NCBI GenBank assembly: GCA_049890095.1
Contig: JBMHCD010000010.1
Coordinates: 1-64,000, forward strand
Direction: 5' to 3'
DNA length: 64,000 nucleotides
From: JABAYQ01 sp049890095
GTDB lineage: Bacteria; Bacteroidota; Bacteroidia; Flavobacteriales; UBA7312
Shown: in pieces, positions 54,184 to 63,566 of the stretch
Layout of the letters: each line of letters starts with the position of its first letter
Position numbering within the stretch: the first letter of the stretch is position 1
The notes under the pieces: generated by a model
What the model was told of the DNA's origin: nothing
Database searches by the model: none
Seen by the model: the letters and a program-made list of their open reading frames with translations, nothing else
Position numbers and translations under genes: made by a program

Positions 54184-55349
54184 AATTGATATTCTTTAAT
54201 TTTTCTGTACAATGTTCTTTCCGAAATACCCAATTCATCTGCAGCATCTTTTCTTCTACCCTGATGGCGATCAAGAGACTCTCTAATCATATTCATTTCT
54301 TGTTCATGCAAAGTCATTATTTTAGGTTGTTCTTCAATAACAGGTTTTTTGGATATGATATTTTTCTGAGGAAGATCTAATTGAATATCTTCTTCTAGTA
54401 TAGAAGGCATATTGCTAATAGGGGACTGGTCTTTCATCAATTCTCTAGTAACTTTTTTGAGATCATTAAGGTCATTTTTCATATCGAAGAGTACCTTGTA
54501 TAGTATTTCTCTTTCAGAAAACTCATTGTCTCTTTTTTCTCCTTTAAACAGTACAGGTGTACTATTTTGCTTTGGAATATATTTTTTTAGTGTTTCTAGA
54601 TTAATACTACGGTTTTGTTCTATCGCCGAAATTTGTTCGGATAAATTTTTGAGTTGTCGAATATTTCCAGGCCAATTGTAGCTTTCGAGTAAAGAAATAG
54701 CTTCTTCATCTAATCGAATTGAGGGTAAGTGATAGCGATCAGCAAAATCGGCACTAAATTTTCGAAATAACAGATGGATATCTTCTTTTCGTTCTCTTAA
54801 GGCAGGAATTTTGATATTTACTGTATTTAGTCTGTAGTAAAGATCTTCTCTAAATTTTCCTTTAGCAATAGCGTTTTCCATATTGACGTTGGTTGCTGCA
54901 ACAATACGGACGTTTACTTTTTTAATTTCGCTTGAACCTACTTTCATAAATTCGCCACTTTCTAGTACTCGAAGTAGTCTTACTTGTGTGCTTAGAGGGA
55001 GTTCTCCAACTTCGTCAAGAAAGATAGTACCATTATCAGCAAATTCGAAATAGCCTTTTCGTTGTTCACTAGCTCCAGTAAACGCTCCTTTTTCGTGTCC
55101 AAATAATTCGGAGTCTATCGTTCCTTCAGGAATTGCTCCACAATTTACGGCAATGTATTTATTATGCTTTCGCTGACTTGCTTCATGAATAATTTTTGGC
55201 ATAGCTTCTTTACCTGTACCGCTTTCTCCAGTAATTAAAACTGATAAGTCGGTGGCAGCAATTTGTAATGAAGTTTCAATAGCACGATCTAATTTGCTTG
55301 AGTTACCTATTATACCAAACCGTTGTTTTATTTCTTTGAATTTAATCAT
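54180..55349 (-). CDS. Sigma-54-dependent transcriptional activator without receiver domain
   Basis: This 389-residue protein has an AAA+ domain (about 1-230) with Walker A GESGTGKE, the sigma-54 loop GAFTGA, Walker B TIFLDEVGEL and GNIRQLKNL, then a linker and a Fis-type HTH (about 350-389, RRKDAADELGISERTLYRKIKEYQL region). There is no N-terminal receiver or PAS domain, so control must come from another protein, from metabolites or from expression level. It sits between miaB and lptE with ATGA overlaps on both sides; this position is conserved in flavobacteria, from memory. Confidence 0.9.
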   Translation of the reverse strand: MIKFKEIKQRFGIIGNSSKLDRAIETSLQIAATDLSVLITGESGTGKEAMPKIIHEASQRKHNKYIAVNCGAIPEGTIDSELFGHEKGAFTGASEQRKGYFEFADNGTIFLDEVGELPLSTQVRLLRVLESGEFMKVGSSEIKKVNVRIVAATNVNMENAIAKGKFREDLYYRLNTVNIKIPALRERKEDIHLLFRKFSADFADRYHLPSIRLDEEAISLLESYNWPGNIRQLKNLSEQISAIEQNRSINLETLKKYIPKQNSTPVLFKGEKRDNEFSEREILYKVLFDMKNDLNDLKKVTRELMKDQSPISNMPSILEEDIQLDLPQKNIISKKPVIEEQPKIMTLHEQEMNMIRESLDRHQGRRKDAADELGISERTLYRKIKEYQL

Positions 55350-56797
55350 ACTAATCCTTGTGCTACTCCTATAAGTGTAGCGGAAGTACAGTCGTTAACT
55401 TTTACTAAAACATAGTCTCCCGCTTTGTAATTTTCTTTTGGAAAAACAACTACAGTGTTGTGAGTAGTTCTTCCATATAATTTTTCTTTTGATTTTTTAG
55501 AAACACCCTCGACAAGTACCTTATGAACTTTATTTAGTCTTTGTTCTACTCTTAATTTTGAATGAACTTGCTGTAAATCAATAATTTCTTGTAGTCTTCT
55601 TTTTTTAGTTTCTTCGTCAACATCATCCTTCAATTTTCGTTGAGCTTGAGTATTGGGACGTTCCGAATAACTAAACATATATCCGAAATCGTACTTTACG
55701 GCATCCATTAAGCTTAGTGTATCTTTATGATCTTCTTCTGTCTCTGTGCAAAAACCGGAAATAATATCCATAGAAATTCCGCAATCTGGAATAATTGATC
55801 TGATGGTTTTTATTCTGTTTAGATACCATTCTCTAGAGTAGCCTCTATTCATTAATTCTAACACTCTACTATTTCCGGACTGAACTGGTAAATGAATATA
55901 CTTACATATGTTGTCGTACTTGGCCATCATGTGTATTACTTCATCAGTCATATCTTTGGGGTGTGAAGTAGAAAATCGAACTCTAAGATTGGGATCTACT
56001 AAGGCAACTTTTTCTAGTAATTGTGCAAAGTTTACACTTGATTTTTTTGCTTCTTCATCTAACTTATCAAAATCTTTTTTAAGTCCACCTCCAGACCATA
56101 AATAAGAGTCTACATTTTGACCTAGTAATGTAACTTCTTTGTATCCATCAGCAACCAATTGTTGACATTCCTCCACTATGCTCTGAGGGTTTCTACTTCT
56201 TTCTCTTCCTCTTGTAAATGGTACTACACAAAATGAACACATGTTGTCGCATCCTCGCATGATGGAAACAAAAGCTGTGATTCCGTTTCCGCCAAGTCGA
56301 ACAGGATTAATTTCAGCATAGGTCTCTTCTTTAGAAAGAATTACGTTTACTGCCTTGCGACCATCATTAACCTCATCAATTAGGTTGGGTAAGTCTCTAT
56401 ATGCATCAGGTCCAACCACAAGATCAACTAATTTTTCTTCTTCCAAAAACTTTTCCTTTAGTCGTTCGGCCATACAGCCCAAAACTCCTACTACCATTTT
56501 AGGATTTTGCTTTCTTTTTATTGCATTGTATACTTTAAGTCGATTGCGTACAGTTGTTTCTGCTTTTTCTCGAATGGAGCATGTATTCACTAAAACTAAA
56601 TTTGCATTTTCAATATTTTTGGTTGTAGAAAACCCTTTTTCTTGAAGAATGGAAGCTACAATTTCACTATCCGAAAAGTTCATCTGACAGCCATAGCTTT
56701 CGATGTACATTTTTTTATCTGAATTAATACTATTCAATTCCAATGATTCCCCCTGTCTTTCTTCAATAATAGTTTTGTTATTTTCAATATCTCTCAT
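55346..56797 (-). CDS. miaB: tRNA-2-methylthio-N6-dimethylallyladenosine synthase
   Basis: MiaB is a radical-SAM methylthiotransferase acting on A37 of tRNAs. The protein has the N-terminal [4Fe-4S] ligands (ESYGCQMNFSDSE, NTCSIR, LGCMAE), the radical-SAM motif GCDNMCSFCVVPFTRG and a C-terminal TRAM domain. The ATG at 56797 (MRDIENNKTII) is chosen over one at 56842 because a TATTTTTG promoter element lies between them. The stop overlaps the activator ATG. Confidence 0.93.
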   Translation of the reverse strand: MRDIENNKTIIEERQGESLELNSINSDKKMYIESYGCQMNFSDSEIVASILQEKGFSTTKNIENANLVLVNTCSIREKAETTVRNRLKVYNAIKRKQNPKMVVGVLGCMAERLKEKFLEEEKLVDLVVGPDAYRDLPNLIDEVNDGRKAVNVILSKEETYAEINPVRLGGNGITAFVSIMRGCDNMCSFCVVPFTRGRERSRNPQSIVEECQQLVADGYKEVTLLGQNVDSYLWSGGGLKKDFDKLDEEAKKSSVNFAQLLEKVALVDPNLRVRFSTSHPKDMTDEVIHMMAKYDNICKYIHLPVQSGNSRVLELMNRGYSREWYLNRIKTIRSIIPDCGISMDIISGFCTETEEDHKDTLSLMDAVKYDFGYMFSYSERPNTQAQRKLKDDVDEETKKRRLQEIIDLQQVHSKLRVEQRLNKVHKVLVEGVSKKSKEKLYGRTTHNTVVVFPKENYKAGDYVLVKVNDCTSATLIGVAQGLV

Positions 56798-56819
56798 TTG
56801 TTCTTTTAAACTTCTGCTA

Positions 56820-56827
56820 CAAAAATA
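56820..56827 (-). promoter_or_regulatory. Putative -7 element of the miaB operon
   Basis: TATTTTTG on the minus strand matches TAnnTTTG. It lies 23 bases before the ATG at 56797 and inside the extension that the ATG at 56842 would add, so it supports the downstream start. Confidence 0.5.
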
Positions 56828-56945
56828 TAAAAAAACTGCCATTATGTCAGATATTTTTTTGCTGTAAATAAATATTTATCTAGCTGATTGCTTTGTTCAT
56901 CATATTTTGTTAAAAAGTTAGTGTCAATATCGATATTGTTTGTGT

Positions 56946-56953
56946 TATATTTG
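56946..56953 (+). promoter_or_regulatory. Putative -7 element of topA
   Basis: TATATTTG matches TAnnTTTG and lies 30 bases before the ATG at 56983. No -33 TTG was found at the usual spacing. The rest of the 140-bp gap to miaB shows nothing else notable. Confidence 0.5.
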
Positions 56954-56982
56954 TACTCCAAAAATTCATAATTTATTTCTCT

Positions 56983-59289
56983 ATGGCTAAAAATTTAGTA
57001 ATCGTTGAGTCGCCAGCAAAAGCAAAAACAATAGAAGGTTTTTTAGGAAAAGATTTTGTAGTTAAATCTAGTATAGGACATATAAGAGATTTACCTAAAA
57101 AAGGAGGGATGGCAATTGATATAGAAAATGGTTTTGAGCCAAAATATGAAATATCTGCCGATAAAAAAGCTGTAGTCAGCGAGCTAAAAAAAATTTCTGA
57201 TAAATCGGAAATGGTTTGGTTAGCAACGGACGAAGACCGTGAAGGAGAAGCTATAGCATGGCACCTTATTGAAGCTTTAAAGCTTAAAAAAGATAAAACT
57301 AAAAGAATTGTTTTCAATGAAATTACTAAAGCCGCTATTTCAAGAGCAGTAGATAATCCAAGGAATTTAGATGTTCAGCTTGTTAATGCTCAACAGGCAA
57401 GAAGAGTGTTGGATAGATTGGTTGGTTTTGAATTATCACCTGTGCTTTGGCGAAAAGTAAAACAGGGATTGTCCGCAGGTAGAGTACAGTCTGTTGCTGT
57501 TCGCTTAATAGTTGAAAGAGAAAACGAAATACGATCTTTCGAGCCAAAATCGGATTATAAAGTTGTAGGTGAGTTTTTATCAAAAGACAAAAAAGTATTT
57601 AAAGCTGATTTGCCAAAGAGATTTAAAAGTCTTGAAGAGTCCAAAAAATTCTTAAATGATTGCATCAATGCAGAGTTTACTATTTCTGCTGTTCAAAAGA
57701 AGCCTGCTAAAAAATCGCCAGCTGCACCATTTACAACTTCTACTTTACAGCAAGAAGCGTCTCGAAAGTTGGGCTTTTCAGTTAGTCAAACTATGAGTGT
57801 AGCCCAAAAATTATATGAGGCAGGAAAAATTACATACATGAGAACGGACAGTATGAATTTGTCAGAAGATGCATTGATAGCTGCTGGATCCTCCATCGCT
57901 AAATTGTATGGAGAAAATTATGCCAAAGAACGTCGTTATGCAACTAAATCTAAAGGTGCTCAAGAAGCTCATGAGGCAATTCGTCCTACATATATGGAAA
58001 ATCAAAAGGTTGATGGAGATAGAAATTATCAACGTTTATATGATCTAATTTGGAAAAGAACTATTTCTTCTCAAATGGCTGATGCTCAATTAGAACGTAC
58101 AACCGCAAATATTTTGATTTCTGAAAGTGATGAAAAATTTGTTGCTAAAGGAGAAATGATAAAATTTGATGGGTTTTTAAAGGTTTACATGGAAGGTGTT
58201 GATGAAGAAACCGAAGAACAAAGTGGTATGCTTCCAAAGTTAGAGGAAGGTGATTTGGTTAACAATAAAAAGATTAATGTTAGTCAGCGATTTTCTAAAC
58301 CTAAAGCAAGATTTACAGAAGCTAGCTTGGTGAAAAAATTAGAAGAGCTTGGTATAGGACGACCATCCACTTATGCAGCAACTATTACCACTGTTCAAAA
58401 TAGAGGATATGTAGAAAAAGGTCAGAGTGAAGGAGTTGAAAGACCGTATCAAGTTTTGATCTTAGAAAATGGTGAGATTGTAGAGTCTACCAAAACTGAA
58501 AAAACAGGCTCGGATAAATCCAAATTACTTCCTACGGATATCGGTATAGTTGTGACTAATTTTTTATTAGAAAATTTTACTTCTGTAATGGATTATAGTT
58601 TCACGGCTGATGTTGAAAAAGAATTTGATTTAATTGCAAAGGGCGATAAAAAATGGAATGACATGATTGGTCAGTTCTATGGACCTTTTGTGGAGAAAGT
58701 CAATGATGTAAAAGATAATTCAGACGCGGCAAAAGGACAACGATTGTTAGGTCAAGATCCGAAAACAGGAGAAAATGTTTATGTTAGGATTGGTCGATTT
58801 GGTCCTATGGCACAAATAGGAGAGGTGTCTGAAGAAGTGAAACCACGTTTTGCCTCCTTGTTAGCTAGCCAAAGTATTACTACAATAAGCCTTGAAGAAG
58901 CATTGGAGTTGTTCAAATTACCAAGAACAGTTGGGCAGTTCGAACATGAAGAGGTAGTGGCAGCTATAGGACGATTTGGTCCTTATTTGAGGCACAAAGG
59001 AAAATTTGTCTCAATTAAGAAAGTAGAAGGCGATGATCCTATGACGATAAATGAAGAAAGAGCGATAGAATTGATTCTTGCCCATAGAAAAGCTGAAGCT
59101 GAAAAAACCATCAACAGGTTTGAAGGAAATCCATTAGTGCAAGTGCTCAACGGAAGATATGGTCCTTTTATTCAAATAGGTGAGGGGGCAAGAAAAAATA
59201 AAAAGAATGTTAAAATTCCTAAAGGAACTGACCCTAAAACACTAACTAGAGAGGATTGTTTGGAATTGGCTGCAAAACAAAAAAAATAA
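56983..59289 (+). CDS. topA: DNA topoisomerase I
   Basis: TopA relaxes negative supercoils. The 768-residue type IA enzyme begins with IVESPAKAKTIEGFLG (TOPRIM, residues 6-21), has the acidic DEDREGEAIAWH (about 85-96), active-site Tyr in ITYMRTDSMN (about 284-293) and HEAIRPT, and ends in TOPRIM-C-type repeats with GRFGPYLRHKGKFVSI and GRYGPFIQIGEG. No zinc finger follows. Its last base abuts the next ATG. Confidence 0.97.
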   Translation: MAKNLVIVESPAKAKTIEGFLGKDFVVKSSIGHIRDLPKKGGMAIDIENGFEPKYEISADKKAVVSELKKISDKSEMVWLATDEDREGEAIAWHLIEALKLKKDKTKRIVFNEITKAAISRAVDNPRNLDVQLVNAQQARRVLDRLVGFELSPVLWRKVKQGLSAGRVQSVAVRLIVERENEIRSFEPKSDYKVVGEFLSKDKKVFKADLPKRFKSLEESKKFLNDCINAEFTISAVQKKPAKKSPAAPFTTSTLQQEASRKLGFSVSQTMSVAQKLYEAGKITYMRTDSMNLSEDALIAAGSSIAKLYGENYAKERRYATKSKGAQEAHEAIRPTYMENQKVDGDRNYQRLYDLIWKRTISSQMADAQLERTTANILISESDEKFVAKGEMIKFDGFLKVYMEGVDEETEEQSGMLPKLEEGDLVNNKKINVSQRFSKPKARFTEASLVKKLEELGIGRPSTYAATITTVQNRGYVEKGQSEGVERPYQVLILENGEIVESTKTEKTGSDKSKLLPTDIGIVVTNFLLENFTSVMDYSFTADVEKEFDLIAKGDKKWNDMIGQFYGPFVEKVNDVKDNSDAAKGQRLLGQDPKTGENVYVRIGRFGPMAQIGEVSEEVKPRFASLLASQSITTISLEEALELFKLPRTVGQFEHEEVVAAIGRFGPYLRHKGKFVSIKKVEGDDPMTINEERAIELILAHRKAEAEKTINRFEGNPLVQVLNGRYGPFIQIGEGARKNKKNVKIPKGTDPKTLTREDCLELAAKQKK

Positions 59290-60444
59290 ATGGAATTTGA
59301 ACTAAGTTTTGATCCCATCATTCATAATTCCGAAGATTTTGAGCCTACTCAACTTGGAGCTTTAGTTGATGTTTATACCGCAAATAACTTTCCTAATTTA
59401 GCTGAAGCAGACTTAGTTATTTTTACTGTTCCTGAATTTAGAGGCTCAGGATTTAAATCTGAAAAAACAGCTTTTTTTAACTTAAAAAATGAATTTTTTA
59501 AGTTACATCAAGGTCAAAATCGATTGCGTATTGCAGATTTAGGTTCACTCAAGATTGGTGAACAAGTCGTAGATACCTATCAATTATTAGCAGATGTATT
59601 GCAAGAATGTAATCACAGACAATTATTTTCCTTATTTATTGGAGGCGGGCAAGATCTAACAATTTCTCAATACAAATCTTTTGTTCAATCAAAAGAGTAC
59701 TGCAATATGGTAAGTATCGATTCAAAATTTGATTTAGGCTTGCAATACGAGGGTATTGATTCTAGTTCATATTTGTCTGAAATTATCAATCAAGAAAATA
59801 GTGTTTTGTTTAACTATAGCAATTTAGGATATCAGTCTTATTTAGTGTCAAAAAATTCGATTGATTTCTTAAATGGATTATTTTTTGACGTTTATCGATT
59901 AGGAGAAATTCGTTCAAATATTGAAGAAGTTGAACCGGTTTTAAGGGATGCTAATTTTGTTTCTGTAGATTTAAATTCTATTCAGATGTCCAGTTCTCCT
60001 GCTGTTTTTGATGGTTCGCCAAATGGTTTTAATAGTCATGAAATATGTCAGCTGATGAGATACTCAGGAATAAGTAATAAAATACAATCTTTAGGCATAT
60101 ATAATTTTTTTGTTGATCACGAATCTAGACTAATGACATCTAAATTAGTAGCTCAGATGATGTGGTGTTTTTTAGAAGGATTTTTTCATAAAATGAAGTC
60201 TATATCATCTAATGATAAGAATTTGGTCAAATATCATGTATCTATGCATGATGGTCAGTATAATGCTTGTTTTTATAAAAATACTCAGAACGATAAATGG
60301 TGGATGGAAATTCCACTTTTGCAAACTAATAAAGAAAGCTTGGCAAGTCAGTGTTTTGTACCTTGCTCTTATAATGATTATCTAACAGCCTCAAATGGCG
60401 ATGTTCCTGAAAGATGGTGGAAAGCATTTCAAAAAATTAATTAA
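59290..60444 (+). CDS. Arginase/formimidoylglutamase-fold protein with degraded metal site
   Basis: This 384-residue protein has the arginase/ureohydrolase pattern with altered catalytic motifs. The GGGHD motif reads GGGQD (118-122), DAHxD reads DSKFD (144-148) and the SxDxDxxDP region reads SVDLNSIQ (225-232). Histidine and several aspartate metal ligands are therefore replaced, so it is probably not an active hydrolase. The start abuts the topA stop, so the two are co-translated. Formimidoylglutamase-like genes next to the gld cluster are familiar in flavobacteria; a role as a gliding/T9SS accessory is inference. Confidence 0.8.
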   Translation: MEFELSFDPIIHNSEDFEPTQLGALVDVYTANNFPNLAEADLVIFTVPEFRGSGFKSEKTAFFNLKNEFFKLHQGQNRLRIADLGSLKIGEQVVDTYQLLADVLQECNHRQLFSLFIGGGQDLTISQYKSFVQSKEYCNMVSIDSKFDLGLQYEGIDSSSYLSEIINQENSVLFNYSNLGYQSYLVSKNSIDFLNGLFFDVYRLGEIRSNIEEVEPVLRDANFVSVDLNSIQMSSSPAVFDGSPNGFNSHEICQLMRYSGISNKIQSLGIYNFFVDHESRLMTSKLVAQMMWCFLEGFFHKMKSISSNDKNLVKYHVSMHDGQYNACFYKNTQNDKWWMEIPLLQTNKESLASQCFVPCSYNDYLTASNGDVPERWWKAFQKIN

Positions 60445-60457
60445 CTTATTATAAGTT

Positions 60458-60465
60458 TAAATTTG
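60458..60465 (+). promoter_or_regulatory. Putative -7 element of the porP-like gene
   Basis: TAAATTTG matches TAnnTTTG, 14 bases after the arginase-fold gene stop and 80 bases before the ATG at 60546. A second near-match (TATTTTAG) lies closer to the start. Confidence 0.4.
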
Positions 60466-60545
60466 TTTTTCCTTACTAAAAAAAAATAGTTATTTTAGCG
60501 AGCAAAATAATGAAGTAAGTAAAATTTACTGAAAACTTCCTTTTT

Positions 60546-61454
60546 ATGAAAAAATATTTTTTAATTACTTTTCTGTTCTTCTTTGCTTTTTTTGCTAATG
60601 CTCAGCAAGATCCGCAATTTAGCCAATATATGTTTAATCAATTATATGTTAATCCTGCTTATGCTGGTAGTAGTGATGCAATTTGTGCAACGGCTCTAAA
60701 TAGAGTTCAGTGGGCTGGTTTTGAAGGGGCGCCTTCAACAACTAATTTAAGTGTTCATTCACCAGTACAGTTACTTAATGGTGGGCTAGGTCTTAATATT
60801 CTTACAGATGCGATTGCTCAAAATCAATTTACAGGAATTAATCTTTCATATGCATACAGAACGGAACTTTCCCAAGGTAAATTAGGGATTGGTGTTTCTG
60901 TGGGTATGTTGCAAGATGGAGTTGAGGGAGGTAATTATGTAATCGGTGAACAAGGTGATCCGGTTATTCCAACATCTGAAGAGAAATCAGCAGGTTTTGA
61001 TTTAGGTTTTGGTTTGTACTATAACTCGGATAAAATGTATGTAGGATTATCTTCAAGGCACTTAAATGAAGCTAGTCTTGTTGATTCGAAAGGATTGATT
61101 GAGTTAAAACGTCATTATTACTTAATGGCAGGATATATTCATACTTTATCATCGGAATTTGATTTAAAGCCTTCTATTTTGGTTAAAAGTGAGGGAGTTA
61201 CAACAACATTAGACGTGTCTTCTATTGTTGAATACAATAATAAGCTATGGGGTGGCGTTAGCCTTAGACCGAGTTATGGAGCGGTACTCCTATTTGGTAC
61301 TCATATTAACAAAGATTTGAAATTTGGTTTTTCCTATGATTTACCAATTTCTAAAGTTTCGGGAGCTGGTAGTTTAGAGTTTATGCTAGGTTATTGTTTC
61401 CAAATTGATTATAATAAGGTCGCTAAAGGATTTAAAAACCCTAGATTCTTATAA
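60546..61454 (+). CDS. PorP/SprF-family type IX secretion outer-membrane protein
   Basis: This 302-residue protein has a signal peptide ending ANA and the family start QQDPQFSQYMFNQLYVNPAYAGS, followed by a membrane barrel ending in FKNPRFL. PorP binds the type IX machinery and anchors or shuttles cargo such as SprB; several paralogues occur per genome. Here it is followed by gldK, gldL and gldM, so it is likely the core PorP. The Bacteroidota pattern is clear, so confidence is high. Confidence 0.93.
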   Translation: MKKYFLITFLFFFAFFANAQQDPQFSQYMFNQLYVNPAYAGSSDAICATALNRVQWAGFEGAPSTTNLSVHSPVQLLNGGLGLNILTDAIAQNQFTGINLSYAYRTELSQGKLGIGVSVGMLQDGVEGGNYVIGEQGDPVIPTSEEKSAGFDLGFGLYYNSDKMYVGLSSRHLNEASLVDSKGLIELKRHYYLMAGYIHTLSSEFDLKPSILVKSEGVTTTLDVSSIVEYNNKLWGGVSLRPSYGAVLLFGTHINKDLKFGFSYDLPISKVSGAGSLEFMLGYCFQIDYNKVAKGFKNPRFL

Positions 61455-61460
61455 AAGTAT

Positions 61461-61468
61461 TATATTTG
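61461..61468 (+). promoter_or_regulatory. Putative -7 element of the gldKLM operon
   Basis: TATATTTG matches TAnnTTTG seven bases after the porP stop. It would give a leader of about 88 bases before gldK, which contains the hairpin at 61483-61507. Confidence 0.45.
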
Positions 61469-61482
61469 TGCAAATTCATTTA

Positions 61483-61507
61483 ATCATCACTTATAACAAG
61501 TGGTGAT
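61483..61507 (+). terminator. Hairpin in the gldK leader (terminator or attenuator)
   Basis: ATCATCACTT (61483-61492) pairs with AAGTGGTGAT (61498-61507) with one G-U wobble, loop ATAAC, then four T residues. It could end the porP transcript or regulate gldKLM because it lies after the putative -7 element. Confidence 0.4.
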
Positions 61508-61561
61508 TTTGTGGCTTATAAAAACAAATTAATTCCCTTTTGGGTTTAATATATTGTGATT

Positions 61562-62863
61562 ATGAAAAATTTTTTCTTTTTAGGTATTATTGCTATTGCT
61601 ATTTCTAGTTGTACATCAGGTAATGGAGAGTTAATAGGTGTTCAAAACCGTCCAATCTGGAATCCAACTGACCCATTTGGAATGTTATATATTCCTCAAG
61701 GAAGTTTTAATATGGGTCCTGGTGATCAAGATGTTCCTTATGCTCATGTAACTCAACATAAAACAGTTTCTGTTGCAGCATTTTATATGGATGAAACAGA
61801 AATTACAAATAATGAGTACAGACAATTTGTATTTTGGGTAAGGGATTCGATAGCTAGAGTACTTTTAGGCGATCAAGGTGTTAAAGGTTATGAATTGATT
61901 GAAGAGGATGCTTATGGTAACTTTATTGATCCTCCAAGAATTGATTGGAGTAGACCAATCCGCTGGGATGATGCTGAAGTAAGAGAGGTTTTAGAAGAAG
62001 AAATGTATTTACCTGAGCACGAGCGTTTTTATAATAGAAGAGAGTTTGATACTAGAAAGTATAACTTTGTTTATGAAACTCAAGATATAAAAAGAGCATC
62101 GGCAAGAGTTAATAGACCACAAGGCTTGGTAGATAGATCTGATTTTATTGAGGTAAATAATCAAGGAATCAATATTTATCCTGATACCTTAGTATGGACT
62201 CATGATTACACATATTCATATAATGACCCATGGGCAAGAAATTACTTTCACCATCCATCATTTGATAACTATCCAGTTGTAGGTGTTAACTGGAAACAAG
62301 CAATAGCTTTTACTAAATGGAGAACAGCTATTTTAGATCAGTATCTTCTTTCTAGAGGTGAGCCGTTACACGACGAATTTAGACTTCCAACGGAGTCAGA
62401 ATGGGAGTATGCTGCAAGAGGTGGACTTGATTTATCGCCATATCCTTGGGGAGGTCCTTATACGACAAACGATGCTGGATGTTTTTTAGCTAACTTTAAG
62501 CCAAGACGAGGAAATTATGTGGCAGATGGAGGAATCAGAACCGTTAAGGTTGGTTCCTATAATCCAAATAATTTTGGATTATACGACATGTCAGGAAATG
62601 TTGCTGAGTGGACAGATAATGCTTATGATGAATCTGCTTTCAGTTTTGCACATGATATGAATCTTGATTTTAGATATGATGCGCAAGATGGTGAAGCAGA
62701 AATCTTAAAGCGTAAGGTCATAAGAGGTGGATCATGGAAAGACATTTCACATTTCATTCAGGTTGGTACCAGAGACTACGAATACCAAGATACAGCTAAA
62801 TCTTACATTGGTTTTAGAAATGTTATTTCGTTCTTAGGAAGAGACAAGCAAGATTTTAGATAA
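61562..62863 (+). CDS. gldK: Gliding motility / type IX secretion lipoprotein GldK (PorK)
   Basis: GldK is the outer-membrane lipoprotein ring component of the type IX machinery. The ATG at 61562 gives 433 residues; non-ATG codons a few bases upstream are not needed. A lipobox SSC (Cys17) is followed by a formylglycine-generating-enzyme-type domain with FNMGPGDQD, MDETEITNNEYRQFV, VNWKQAIAFTKWR, LPTESEWEYAARGG and VRIRGGSWKD-like VIRGGSWKD. The catalytic function of that fold is not expected here. Confidence 0.96.
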   Translation: MKNFFFLGIIAIAISSCTSGNGELIGVQNRPIWNPTDPFGMLYIPQGSFNMGPGDQDVPYAHVTQHKTVSVAAFYMDETEITNNEYRQFVFWVRDSIARVLLGDQGVKGYELIEEDAYGNFIDPPRIDWSRPIRWDDAEVREVLEEEMYLPEHERFYNRREFDTRKYNFVYETQDIKRASARVNRPQGLVDRSDFIEVNNQGINIYPDTLVWTHDYTYSYNDPWARNYFHHPSFDNYPVVGVNWKQAIAFTKWRTAILDQYLLSRGEPLHDEFRLPTESEWEYAARGGLDLSPYPWGGPYTTNDAGCFLANFKPRRGNYVADGGIRTVKVGSYNPNNFGLYDMSGNVAEWTDNAYDESAFSFAHDMNLDFRYDAQDGEAEILKRKVIRGGSWKDISHFIQVGTRDYEYQDTAKSYIGFRNVISFLGRDKQDFR

Positions 62864-62905
62864 TAATCATTTACATAAACATTAACTATACAATAATATA
62901 TTCAT

Positions 62906-63535
62906 ATGGCATTAATAAATCCAAATTCTAAAAGATTTAAGAACGGAATGGCAAAACTCTATGGTTGGGGTGCATCCATTGTAATTTTAGGAGCGATGTT
63001 TAAATTACAACATTGGCCAGGAGCAGGTACTATGTTGGTAATCGGTCTTTCAATTGAAGCAATAATATTCTTTTTCTCTGCATTTGAAAAGCCACATGAA
63101 GAGCCAGATTGGAGTTTGGTTTATCCTGAGCTAGGATATATGAAAGACCCTGAAGAATCATCATCTACTTCATCAACTGGCAAGCAAACTCCAGTTCAAG
63201 AGTTGGATAGTATGCTTGAGAAAGCAAATGTCGATCAGGCTTTAATTACTCGTTTAGGTGATAATCTTAGGTCATTTAATGAGACTGTTGAAGGTGTAAG
63301 CAAATCTATGGATGCTGTTTCTGCAACTGGAGAATATAGCGATCAAATGCGTGAAGCATCTAGGAAAATGGCAGAAATGAATACCTATTATGACTTACAG
63401 TTAAGAACCATGCAAAATATGGGTAACTCTGTAGGAGATTCTGAAAAGTTCCAAAAGGAAATTTCTAAACTAGGAGATAATTTACAAGCTCTTAACCAAA
63501 TGTATAGCAATATGCTAAACGCAATGAATAAATAA
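62906..63535 (+). CDS. gldL: Gliding motility / type IX secretion motor protein GldL
   Basis: GldL and GldM form the proton-driven motor of type IX secretion. The 209-residue protein begins with KLYGWGASIVILGAMFKLQHWPGAGTMLVIGLSIEAIIFFFSAFE, the two family helices with the acidic residue Glu in the second (SIEAIIFF), then a cytoplasmic coiled coil. Complete. It lies 42 bases after gldK. Confidence 0.97.
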   Translation: MALINPNSKRFKNGMAKLYGWGASIVILGAMFKLQHWPGAGTMLVIGLSIEAIIFFFSAFEKPHEEPDWSLVYPELGYMKDPEESSSTSSTGKQTPVQELDSMLEKANVDQALITRLGDNLRSFNETVEGVSKSMDAVSATGEYSDQMREASRKMAEMNTYYDLQLRTMQNMGNSVGDSEKFQKEISKLGDNLQALNQMYSNMLNAMNK

Positions 63536-63566
63536 TAATTTTACTCATATTATACAAGTAACATAA

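Noticed and set aside
56798..56842. Longer miaB start (MAVFLYFC...)
   Set aside because: The added residues hold a promoter element and do not match the family start.
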